Source: Lagierella massiliensis (GTDB lineage Bacteria > Bacillota > Clostridia > Tissierellales > Peptoniphilaceae). From it: 64,000 nt of DNA. Below are positions 17,786 to 25,713 of this stretch, piece by piece. The notes beneath the pieces were generated by a model. That model was not told the DNA's origin, ran no database searches, and saw only the letters and a list, made by a program, of their open reading frames with translations. The DNA lies in NCBI RefSeq assembly GCF_001407835.1, contig NZ_CYUO01000005.1:1-64000 (forward strand), read 5' to 3'. How positions within the stretch are numbered: position 1 is the first letter of the stretch; each line of letters starts with the position of its first letter. The position numbers were made by a program, and so were the translations under genes.

Positions 17786-19282
17786 ATGAATGATAAACCA
17801 ATACTTGAATTAAAAAATATTGTAAAAACATTCCCAGGAGTTAGAGCTCTAAAGGGAGTTGATTTAAATATATATCCTGGAGAGGTGCACGCTCTATGTG
17901 GCGAAAATGGTGCAGGTAAATCTACATTGATGAAGATTATTGCCGGCGCTCAACCATATACCAGTGGAGAAATGATACTGGATGGAAAAAAAGTTGAGTT
18001 TAAGTCTACAAAAGAAGCTGAAGAAAATGGCATCGTTATGATCTACCAAGAGTTTAATTTGATTAGAGATGTCAGCGTAGCCGAAAATATGTATATGGGC
18101 CATCTTCCAAAGGGAAAGTTAGGAACTGTAGATTGGAAAAAATTAAATACTGATGCTAAAAAGATGTTGGATAAATTAAAACTGAATCTAAATCCTGAAA
18201 CCAAGGTGAGAAATCTAACTATTGCAGAATGTTCTATGGTGGAAATAGCAAAGGCTTTAACTGTGGGAGCAAGAATAATTATCATGGATGAACCTACAGC
18301 TGCTCTTGCAGAAGAGGAAATGCAAATTTTATTTTCAAAGATAAAAGAACTGAAGGATGAGGGCATAGCAATTATCTACATCTCCCATAGGATGGATGAA
18401 ATTTTTGAAATTTCAGATAGAATAACTGTTTTTAGAGATGGTCACTTCGAAGCTGAAAAGAGAACCAAAGATACTGGATATGAAGAAGTGGTGTCACACA
18501 TGGTTGGTAGAAAGATGGATAGACTTTACCCGGACAGACACTATGTGGAAGATGAAGTTATATTTGAGCTTGAAAATATTTCAGGAAGTATTGTAGATGA
18601 TGTTAGTTTAAAACTACACAAAGGTGAAATCTTAGGAATAACTGGACTTTTAGGTGCAGGTACCCACGAGCTTTCAAAAATGATTTACGGAGCAATGAAG
18701 AGAGATTCTGGAAATATCATTTTAAATGGAAAGAAGGTTGAAAACAAAAATCCTAAGCAAGCCCTTAGAGAAGGAATAGCTCTTATATCAGACGATAGGA
18801 AACAGGAAGGATTAGTTCTAATCAGACCGGTAAATGAAAACATATTGATGGCTTCACCAAAGAACTATACAAAAAAATCTATTATTGATTCTAAAAAAGA
18901 AAAGGAAATAGTAGATGAACAGATAAAAAAACTTAATATAAAAGTTTCTGGACAAAATCAAATAGTTAATAATCTATCTGGAGGAAATCAACAGAAGATT
19001 GTATTTGCTAAAGCTTTAGAGTCAAATCCCGATGTCATGATATTGAACGAACCAACAAGAGGTGTTGACATAGGAGCAAAATCAGAGATATATGACATCA
19101 TAAACGACCTTACCAAGGAAGGAAAGAGCATTATATTGATTTCAACTGATTTACCAGAAATAATTGGGATATCAGATAGAGTCATTGTAATGAGAGAGGG
19201 TCAGATTGTAAAAGAACTTTCTAAAGAAGAGGCTAATGAGGAGATAATATTGGCATATGCATCAGGAGGAGTAAATGGATAA
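17786..19282 (+). CDS. rbsA: Ribose-type sugar ABC transporter, ATP-binding protein
   Basis: About 498 aa with two ABC domains, as usual for RbsA. Domain 1 has Walker A GENGAGKST and Walker B IIIMDEPTAAL; domain 2 has the degenerate loop GLLGAGTHEL, signature LSGGNQQK and ILNEPTRGVD. The first-domain signature reads LTIAECSMVEIAKAL, where LSxGxQQMVEIAKAL is usual. I start it at ATG 17786 (MNDKPILELKNI), not at the ATG 27 bp upstream inside rbsD, because homology begins there; its ribosome site (AGGATT) is modest. Confidence 0.93.
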   Translation: MNDKPILELKNIVKTFPGVRALKGVDLNIYPGEVHALCGENGAGKSTLMKIIAGAQPYTSGEMILDGKKVEFKSTKEAEENGIVMIYQEFNLIRDVSVAENMYMGHLPKGKLGTVDWKKLNTDAKKMLDKLKLNLNPETKVRNLTIAECSMVEIAKALTVGARIIIMDEPTAALAEEEMQILFSKIKELKDEGIAIIYISHRMDEIFEISDRITVFRDGHFEAEKRTKDTGYEEVVSHMVGRKMDRLYPDRHYVEDEVIFELENISGSIVDDVSLKLHKGEILGITGLLGAGTHELSKMIYGAMKRDSGNIILNGKKVENKNPKQALREGIALISDDRKQEGLVLIRPVNENILMASPKNYTKKSIIDSKKEKEIVDEQIKKLNIKVSGQNQIVNNLSGGNQQKIVFAKALESNPDVMILNEPTRGVDIGAKSEIYDIINDLTKEGKSIILISTDLPEIIGISDRVIVMREGQIVKELSKEEANEEIILAYASGGVNG

Positions 19283-20264
19283 AAAGAAAAAGTTTGTAGG
19301 TAAACTAAATATTTATAGATCCCTTATTATACTTGTGATAATGTGTGCAGTTGCATCCATACTTTCACCAAGTTTTTTAAGGCTTAATAACATATTTAAT
19401 GTCTTTAGACAGGTGGCAATAGCAGGTATATTAGGTGCTGGGATGACTTTCGTCATTTTAACTGGAGGCATAGACCTTTCAGTAGGCTCAATATTGGGAC
19501 TTGCAGGTTCAGTTGCAGCAGGGGTTTTGGCTAAGACAAACAATGCGCTTTTAGCCTGCCTTGTAGCTATTTTAATTGGACTTATAGCAGGAACATTAAA
19601 TGGATTTTTTGTAGCGAAACTTAGAATTCCTCCTTTTATTGCAACTTTGGGAATGATGACTTTACTTAGAGGTTGCGTGCTTGTGTATACAAAGGGATCG
19701 CCAATACCTATCAAGTCAGATGCATATAAATTTATTGGTAAAGCGTCAATAGCAGGTATACCTTTACCGGTATTAATTTTGATTGTGGTATTTTTGATAG
19801 CCCATTTTATTTTGTCAAAGACAATTTTTGGAAGAAATGTGTATGCACTTGGTGGAAATAGAGAAGCAGCAAGACTTTCAGGGATTGATACAGTGAGAAC
19901 TGAATGGTTAGTATATATAATAAACGGTTTACTTTGTGGATTAGCTGCCATTGTATTAACTGCAAGACTTGGTTCGGCACAATCAACCCTTGGAGAAGGA
20001 ATTGAAATGGACGCCATTGCGGCGGTAATACTTGGTGGAACAAGCCTTTCAGGAGGAACAGGATATGTGCTTCCTACTGTAGCTGGTGCGATGATTATGG
20101 GGATTATAGATAACATTCTAACTTTGATGAATGTAAACCCACATGCAACAAGCATAGTAAAAGGCGTGGTAATATTGCTTGCAGTTATTTTAGATAAAAA
20201 GGTTAAAGACCTATCTGAAAAAACTGAAATAAATCAAAAAAATAAGAAAGGGGCAAAAAAATGA
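19275..20264 (+). CDS. rbsC: Ribose-type sugar ABC transporter, permease
   Basis: 329 aa, about 8-10 membrane spans, with family segments GAGMTFVILTGGIDLSVGS (about 54-72) and the EAA-like loop GRNVYALGGNREAARLSGID (about 189-208). Forms the membrane channel as a homodimer with RbsA. Overlaps rbsA by 8 bp; AGGAGG precedes ATG. Confidence 0.95.
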   Translation: MDKKKKFVGKLNIYRSLIILVIMCAVASILSPSFLRLNNIFNVFRQVAIAGILGAGMTFVILTGGIDLSVGSILGLAGSVAAGVLAKTNNALLACLVAILIGLIAGTLNGFFVAKLRIPPFIATLGMMTLLRGCVLVYTKGSPIPIKSDAYKFIGKASIAGIPLPVLILIVVFLIAHFILSKTIFGRNVYALGGNREAARLSGIDTVRTEWLVYIINGLLCGLAAIVLTARLGSAQSTLGEGIEMDAIAAVILGGTSLSGGTGYVLPTVAGAMIMGIIDNILTLMNVNPHATSIVKGVVILLAVILDKKVKDLSEKTEINQKNKKGAKK

Positions 20265-21232
20265 AAAAAATTTTTAAATTAGGAGTTTGCGCACTGCTAA
20301 CAGTTTCATTGTTCGCATCATGCACAGGTAAAGGTGGAAATGATTCAACAGAATCAGCAAGTGACAAAGGTGGAAAAAAGAAATATGTTATTGGCTTAGC
20401 CATGAATACACAAACAAATCCATTCTTTGTAACCGTTAAGGAAGGTGTTCAAAAGGCAGCAGATGAACATGGAATCGAACTTCATATAACTGATGCTCAA
20501 GATGATCCGACAGTTCAAATGAAGGATATGGAAAACTTGATAACAAAAAATGTAGACGCTATTTTAGTTGACCCTTGTGACTCCGATGCGATAGTTTCCT
20601 CTATTGAAGCTGCAAACGAAGCAGGAATACCTGTTTTCACAATGGATAGAGAAGCTAAAGGTGGAGAAGTTGTAGCCCATATCGGATATGATGCAATCAA
20701 ATCAGGAAAGATAGCAGGACAATTTTTAGTTGATGAACTTGGAGGAAAGGGAAAAATCGTAGAACTTCAAGGTATAATGGGAACAAATGTTGCACAAAAC
20801 AGATCAGAAGGCTTTCACTCAATCATAGATAAAGAAAGTGGAATGGAAGTAGTTGCTTCTCAAGTTGCAGACTTTGACAGAGCAAAGGCAATGAGCGTTA
20901 TGGAAAATATTCTTCAAGCAAATAAAGAAATAGACGGACTTTATGCAGCAAATGACGAAATGTTATTAGGTGCATTAGAAGCTATTGAAGCGGCAGGAAG
21001 AAGAGATGAAATAAAGATGATTGGATGCGATGCACTTGATGAAACAATAGAAGCCATTAAATCCGATAAAGTTGAAGCAACCATTGCAGAACCACCTTTC
21101 TTCTTAGGTAAAGCCATTTTAAATACAGCTTTTGACTACCTTGAAGGTAAAGAAGTTGAAAAAACAGTTATTTTGGATAACTCTTTAGTAACTAAAGAAA
21201 ATGTAGACGAACTTGTAACAAAAGAAGAATAG
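20261..21232 (+). CDS. rbsB: Ribose-type sugar ABC transporter, substrate-binding lipoprotein
   Basis: 323-aa lipoprotein: signal peptide with lipobox FASC (Cys21), a Gly/Ser linker, then a type I periplasmic-binding-protein domain (YVIGLAMNTQTNPFF, MDREAKGGEV, GIMGTNVAQNRSEGF, AANDEMLLGALEA). Binds the sugar outside the membrane and delivers it to RbsC. Last gene of the operon, followed by tandem repeats and a strong terminator. Confidence 0.94.
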   Translation: MKKIFKLGVCALLTVSLFASCTGKGGNDSTESASDKGGKKKYVIGLAMNTQTNPFFVTVKEGVQKAADEHGIELHITDAQDDPTVQMKDMENLITKNVDAILVDPCDSDAIVSSIEAANEAGIPVFTMDREAKGGEVVAHIGYDAIKSGKIAGQFLVDELGGKGKIVELQGIMGTNVAQNRSEGFHSIIDKESGMEVVASQVADFDRAKAMSVMENILQANKEIDGLYAANDEMLLGALEAIEAAGRRDEIKMIGCDALDETIEAIKSDKVEATIAEPPFFLGKAILNTAFDYLEGKEVEKTVILDNSLVTKENVDELVTKEE

Positions 21233-21262
21233 AATAACAAAAGAAGAATAGAATAACAAAAG
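21217..21262 (+). repeat. 19-bp tandem duplication at the rbsB stop
   Basis: AACAAAAGAAGAATAGAAT occurs twice head to tail (21217-21235, 21236-21254) and starts a third time. The first copy encodes the last residues (TKEE) and the stop codon of rbsB, so the second copy is a downstream duplicate of the gene's end. Confidence 0.9.
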
Positions 21263-21292
21263 ACGGCATAGAAAAAATTATGCCGTCTTTTC
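21258..21292 (+). terminator. Terminator of the rbs operon
   Basis: AAAAGACGGCATA / TATGCCGTCTTTT long stem, short A-rich loop. Confidence 0.92.
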
Positions 21293-21378
21293 TATTTTGA
21301 TTATCAAATTATTAAAACTAAAAAACTTATGATAATATCTATAAGAGGGCAATAAAATTGTAATAAAGGGGGATTATT

Positions 21379-22503
21379 ATGAGATATTTTGATATAGGGG
21401 GAGTAGAGGTTTCAAGACTTGGATTTGGATGTATGAGATTTCCAGTAATTGATGATGACAATGGAAAGATTAATAAGGAAGAATCTGAAAAGTTACTCTT
21501 AGATGCTATTAAAAGAGGACTTAACTACATAGACACAGCCTATCCATATCATGAGGAAACTTCTGAAGATTTTGTAGGAGAATTTTTACAAAAACACAAT
21601 CTTCGTGATAAGGTACAGCTTGCTACAAAGTTACCATGCTGGCTTGTAGAAAAGGAAGAGGATTTTGAAAGACTTTTAAATATTCAGCTTGAAAAACTTC
21701 AAACGGATCATATCGACTTTTATTTATTACACTCCCTTGACATAAAGAGATTTAGAAAAATTATGGATTTAGGAGTGCTTGATTTTTGTAAAAAGATTAA
21801 GGAGAAGGGAATTGTAAAACATATAGGTTTTAGTTTTCATGATGAATATAAAGCATTTGAAGAAATTTTCAATGCCTATGACTGGGACTTTTGCCAAATT
21901 CAATTAAACTACTTAGATATAGATTATCAAGCGGGGATGAAGGGCTATGAACTTGCAACAAAAAATAATGTTCCTGTTATCATAATGGAGCCACTTAAGG
22001 GAGGAAGACTCTCTAATCCACCAGAAGAGATAAAAGATATGTCTAAAAAATTTGAACCGCTATCATATTCACAAGTTGCATTAAAATTCCCCTTAAGTCT
22101 TCCAAATGTAATGACGGTTTTAAGCGGAATGAATAGTTTTAAACAGGTCGAAGAAAACTGTGATATGGCAGATAAGGTAGATTACAATAGCTTGACCGAC
22201 GAAGAAAAAGAATTTTATAAGGTTTCAAGACAGGTGTATAAAAATAGAGAGCAAATTGGATGTACAGCTTGTGAATACTGTATGCCATGCACTGTGGAAA
22301 TAAATATACCAAAAGTTTTTAGTCTTTGGAACAAGGCCTTTTTATATGACGAAGAAGAAAAAAGCAAAAGTGACTACGAAAAGTATTTAAAAGATGGAGT
22401 AAGCCCAGAAGAGTGCATTGAATGTGGTAAATGTGAAGACATCTGTCCACAACATCTTGAAATTATTAAGGGATTAAAAGATGCTCATGAATTTTTAAAA
22501 TAA
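21379..22503 (+). CDS. Aldo/keto reductase with C-terminal ferredoxin domain
   Basis: 374 aa: AKR TIM barrel with RLGFGCMRFP (about 14-23) and the catalytic Asp/Tyr region NYIDTAYPYH (about 51-60), then a C-terminal cysteine-rich part with CTACEYCMPC (about 295-304) and CIECGKCEDICPQH (about 346-359). The AKR-ferredoxin group is common in anaerobic Firmicutes; substrates are mostly unknown. Monocistronic. Confidence 0.88.
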   Translation: MRYFDIGGVEVSRLGFGCMRFPVIDDDNGKINKEESEKLLLDAIKRGLNYIDTAYPYHEETSEDFVGEFLQKHNLRDKVQLATKLPCWLVEKEEDFERLLNIQLEKLQTDHIDFYLLHSLDIKRFRKIMDLGVLDFCKKIKEKGIVKHIGFSFHDEYKAFEEIFNAYDWDFCQIQLNYLDIDYQAGMKGYELATKNNVPVIIMEPLKGGRLSNPPEEIKDMSKKFEPLSYSQVALKFPLSLPNVMTVLSGMNSFKQVEENCDMADKVDYNSLTDEEKEFYKVSRQVYKNREQIGCTACEYCMPCTVEINIPKVFSLWNKAFLYDEEEKSKSDYEKYLKDGVSPEECIECGKCEDICPQHLEIIKGLKDAHEFLK

Positions 22504-22521
22504 GCCCATAGGGCTTTTTTT
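22502..22521 (+). terminator. Terminator after the aldo/keto reductase gene
   Basis: AAGCCC-ATA-GGGCTT hairpin with T-run, overlapping the stop codon. Confidence 0.88.
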
Positions 22522-22523
22522 AA

Positions 22524-22676
22524 TGAAATAAAAATTTAAATTAAAGAGGGCTATTTCAATTAGGGATAAGTTATTGAAATAAGAATTTAAAAATCGACTC
22601 TTTATTTCAACTAATATTGACTTACTGAAATAACTTAGAAAAATTCGTATCTATTTAAAAATAAAAAGGTAGTAAG
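22524..22676. repeat. Degenerate 51-bp tandem repeat, 2-3 units
   Basis: TGAAATAA recurs at 22524, 22575 and 22626, exactly 51 bp apart. Units 1 and 2 agree over about the first 17 bp (TGAAATAARAATTTAAA) and again at the TATTTCAA block at unit position 29, which makes a small inverted repeat inside each unit. Unit 3 is more diverged. Intergenic, between convergent genes. Confidence 0.6.
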
Positions 22677-22694
22677 GTCGTCCCTACTACCTTT
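22665..22694 (-). terminator. Terminator after the acetamidase gene
   Basis: AAAGGTAGTA / TACTACCTTT perfect stem; on the minus strand a T-rich run follows. Confidence 0.82.
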
Positions 22695-22699
22695 AATAA

Positions 22700-23608
22700 T
22701 TATAAAATTTCTAAAACTTTTTCCATTGGAAGAATTTCCTTTGAAATAGCCGCTCTTATTGTAACTTTTGGGTCAACCAGTTGAGAAATTCTTAAATCAA
22801 CAGCAAGACTTGACAATATTAAACTCTCTTCAAAGCTTAAGTCAAGAGATTTTTGAATTAACTCCATTATGCTTTCGAGGGCTTCTTTATTTGCTTCATT
22901 TATATCTTCTTCGCTTGAAAGAATCATTACTTCATTTTCAGTTTCAAGGATTGGCCAGTCAAAGCTCTTTCTCTTTAGAACTTTTACTTCTAAAGTCACT
23001 TCTCCAGGTATTTCAAGACCTGTTCCACTGACTTCCCCATCTCCCATTACAGCGTGCAAATCTCCAAGTGCAAGCATTGCACCTTCAACTGCCACAGGAA
23101 AGTATAGAATTGAGCCTTCAATTATTTCAGCTGTATCCATGTTTCCACCATGTCTATAAGGAGTGTCTGTTTCCCACTCGCCGTCTTCTTTATAGGTTCC
23201 AACTCCAATAACGCCAATCATAGGCTTTATAGGAATCTTTATATCTTTTGAGAAGTAAGCATAACCATCTTTAACTTCGATAATCTTTGTAGCGGGAGTT
23301 GTGACCTTGTCGCCCAATACTCCAAACTTTGGAATCGCCAAAGAACATCCTGAGTCTGATACATCAATTTTTTTTATTTTTACTTTTAGCAAATCTCCCT
23401 TTTCAGCACCTTCAACATAAATTGGACCTGTTGCAGGGTTTAAGTTATCATGATTTATTTCATCAAGAACCTTGTCTTCATTTTTGATTTGTTGGTAAAA
23501 GCAGTCATTTGTTTCAACTATAAATTCTTCATTCTGTTTAACTTTTTGAACTTCTTTAAGGTCGTTAGTGAACTTGTAAATTACATTGTCTGAACTAATT
23601 TTTTGCAT
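22700..23608 (-). CDS. Acetamidase/formamidase family protein
   Basis: 302 aa, of the FmdA/AmdA family: NPATGPIYVEGAEKGDLLKVKI (about 57-78), GVIGVG, TPYRHGGNMD (about 150-159) and LGDLHAVMGDGEVSGTGLE (about 181-199) are the conserved metal-site and core segments. Hydrolyses short amides to acid and ammonia; exact substrate unknown. Its start overlaps the upstream symporter gene by 14 bp, so the two are translationally coupled. Confidence 0.9.
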   Translation of the reverse strand: MQKISSDNVIYKFTNDLKEVQKVKQNEEFIVETNDCFYQQIKNEDKVLDEINHDNLNPATGPIYVEGAEKGDLLKVKIKKIDVSDSGCSLAIPKFGVLGDKVTTPATKIIEVKDGYAYFSKDIKIPIKPMIGVIGVGTYKEDGEWETDTPYRHGGNMDTAEIIEGSILYFPVAVEGAMLALGDLHAVMGDGEVSGTGLEIPGEVTLEVKVLKRKSFDWPILETENEVMILSSEEDINEANKEALESIMELIQKSLDLSFEESLILSSLAVDLRISQLVDPKVTIRAAISKEILPMEKVLEIL

Positions 23609-24788
23609 TTTTTACCTCCAATTTTTTTGCTTTTTTGTCGATGATAGTTATTATTGCGCAGTTACCTGCAACTGAACAAGCTGTTCCAAAACTGTCTTGT
23701 GCAAGGTATAGGGCAATCATCAATGTGCTTTGAGTGTCATTAAATCCAAGATGTGCACCTAAAAGTCCAAGTGCTGCCATAATTGCACCTCCAGGAACTC
23801 CTGGCGCTGCCACCATGGTTACACCCATTAATAAAATGAATATCGCAATAGAACCAATGCTTGGACTCATATTGTCCATTAACATTACTGCCGTTGCAAA
23901 CATAGTAATTGCGATTGAACTTCCAGGGAAGTGAATAGTTGCAGATAATGGTATAAAGAAATCTCTAATGTCCTTTGAGGTACCATTTGCCTCTGCAGTT
24001 TGTAATGTGATAGGTATTGTTGCCGCTGATGATTGAGTTCCAATAGCTGTAAGCCATGACGGAATTTGATTTTTTATAAACTGTGCAAGGTTAGGAGCTT
24101 CTTTATTGTATGCTTTCGCAATTATATACTCTAAAATATTTGCGATTATTTGGAATAACACAACTGTTATAAACACGGTTCCATAAGATTTTAAAATCTC
24201 TTTTATATTTCCACTGAAAGTCAATTGTGCAAATATTCCAGCTATATACCAAGGTAGAAATGGAATGATTGACTTTTCAAGCACCATATTTATTATTCCG
24301 TGAAATTCGTTGAATAGACCCTTTATCTTCTCAGCTTTTAATATAGAAATACCAATTCCAAGAATGAATGCAAGGATAAGTATTGAAGTTATATTTGCAA
24401 GGGGAGGCATTTCTATCTTGAAGAAGGGTTCTATATCTCCCATCTCTGACACGATTGAAGTCCCTGAAAGATCTAACATCTTTGGAAATAGCAACATTGA
24501 AATTATGTATGCAATAACTCCCCAAAGAACTGTTGAACCATAGGACATAAATACAGAAAACCCAAGTATCTTTCCAGAACCATTTCCAAGATCGGAAATT
24601 CCTGTTACTACAAAAGCAAGAATAATAAGAGGAACTACAAAGTTAAGATAGTTACTGAAGATGTCAATAACTGTTATAACGCCTCGCATAAGAACTTCTG
24701 GAGCGAAGGATCCTATTAAAATTCCTGCAATTACACCAATAATGAGTTTAGGTAATAAACCCAATTCAAACGTTTTCTTCTCTTTCAT
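23595..24788 (-). CDS. Dicarboxylate/amino acid:cation symporter
   Basis: 397-aa DAACS (glutamate-transporter fold) membrane protein. The HP1 serine-rich loop reads TQSSAATIP (about 248-256), and GVPGGAIMAALG (about 326-337) corresponds to HP2. Imports a carboxylate or amino acid with Na+ or H+. Upstream partner of the acetamidase/formamidase gene, suggesting uptake of an amidase substrate such as an amide-bearing amino acid. Ribosome site AAAGAGGTG. Confidence 0.88.
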   Translation of the reverse strand: MKEKKTFELGLLPKLIIGVIAGILIGSFAPEVLMRGVITVIDIFSNYLNFVVPLIILAFVVTGISDLGNGSGKILGFSVFMSYGSTVLWGVIAYIISMLLFPKMLDLSGTSIVSEMGDIEPFFKIEMPPLANITSILILAFILGIGISILKAEKIKGLFNEFHGIINMVLEKSIIPFLPWYIAGIFAQLTFSGNIKEILKSYGTVFITVVLFQIIANILEYIIAKAYNKEAPNLAQFIKNQIPSWLTAIGTQSSAATIPITLQTAEANGTSKDIRDFFIPLSATIHFPGSSIAITMFATAVMLMDNMSPSIGSIAIFILLMGVTMVAAPGVPGGAIMAALGLLGAHLGFNDTQSTLMIALYLAQDSFGTACSVAGNCAIITIIDKKAKKLEVKNAKN

Positions 24789-24863
24789 AATACACCTCTT
24801 TCAAAATAATAAAAGCTCCAACACTTTACTTTACTATATCATAAGATTCTGTTACAAACAAAT

Positions 24864-24894
24864 AAAAAAGTTGATATGGATATCCACATCAACT
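24864..24894 (-). terminator. Terminator after the ECF gene
   Basis: AGTTGATATGGATATCCACATCAACT stem-loop; on the minus strand six T follow. It separates the S-component gene from the symporter operon. Confidence 0.82.
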
Positions 24895-24898
24895 AAAA

Positions 24899-25471
24899 TT
24901 ATTTTATTAAAGATTTTTTTAGAGGTCTAATTATAAATCCTACAAGCACAGAAGTAGCAAGTATTTCAAGGGGCAAGTTTGATGCTGCAACACCAAGAAG
25001 TACTTTTCCTGCATTTGCTGAGTCAAAAGCTTTTGCTATCTTAGGTGCATATAGAATATAACCCATACCTAAAACAAGAACTGTGTTTATTATCGCTCCA
25101 ATAGCACCAACTAGAAATGGAACAAAGAAGTTGTTCTTAAATTTTTCATTTAACTTTTTATATAACAGTCCAGTTAATACTCCTATTAAAACCCTTGGAA
25201 CAACAGAAACGAGAGGATTTATAAACATAAAGTAAAGCACAGATGATGGAGCTGTCAGGTTTGTGAAAAGAGAAAACAGTCCAAACACCAGTCCAACCAG
25301 TCCTCCTATTAAAGGTCCACATATGATTGCACCGATTATAGTTGGTATATGTAATGTGGTTACTCTTATTACTCCAAAGGGAATATATCCTAATGGAGTA
25401 AGTCCAAACAAAATTGTTATTGCTGAAAGAAGTCCAAGTATTGTTAAATCTTTTGTAGTTAATTTTTTCAT
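24899..25471 (-). CDS. ECF transporter S-component
   Basis: 190 aa with about five to six membrane spans. N-terminal LTILGLLSAITILFGLTPLG and VTTLHIPTIIGAIICGPLIGGLVGLVFGLFSL match the vitamin-binding S-subunit family (ECF_trnsprt type). It would work with a shared EcfA/A'/T module encoded elsewhere. The vitamin (pantothenate, folate, flavin or other) cannot be assigned and no riboswitch is apparent upstream. AGGAGGAG before ATG. Confidence 0.82.
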   Translation of the reverse strand: MKKLTTKDLTILGLLSAITILFGLTPLGYIPFGVIRVTTLHIPTIIGAIICGPLIGGLVGLVFGLFSLFTNLTAPSSVLYFMFINPLVSVVPRVLIGVLTGLLYKKLNEKFKNNFFVPFLVGAIGAIINTVLVLGMGYILYAPKIAKAFDSANAGKVLLGVAASNLPLEILATSVLVGFIIRPLKKSLIK

Positions 25472-25510
25472 TTCTCCTCCTAAGTTAAATAATAAATAAT
25501 TTCATAAGTT

Positions 25511-25519
25511 ATTATAACA
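25511..25519 (-). promoter_or_regulatory. Extended -10 of the ECF S-component gene
   Basis: On the minus strand TGTTATAAT (extended -10) lies about 40 bp upstream of the start codon; the -35 region is T-rich and weak. Confidence 0.45.
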
Positions 25520-25667
25520 GATATTTCAAACGAAAAAATTCGACTTTAACACATGTTGAAAAATAAATTCATTCGATAAGTTTTTAATTTAAATTTAGTC
25601 CAAATGTTTATTATTTTTTTTATTTTAGGCATATAATTATTGAGAACCTGTTATTGTTAAGCCTTTG

Positions 25668-25676
25668 TGGTATAAT
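25668..25676 (+). promoter_or_regulatory. Extended -10 promoter of murA
   Basis: TGGTATAAT, an extended -10, with CTGTTA 17 bp upstream of TATAAT as a possible weak -35. Confidence 0.65.
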
Positions 25677-25713
25677 ATTAGAAGTTAATTAGTTAATTTT
25701 TTTTGGAGGAATT

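Noticed and set aside
19313-20155. 280-aa minus-strand frame across rbsC
   Set aside because: Long only because of codon bias in the permease gene; rbsC is certain and the antisense product has no family features.
22524-22676. CRISPR array
   Set aside because: Only two to three diverged units, repeats do not stay constant while spacers vary, and no cas genes are present.
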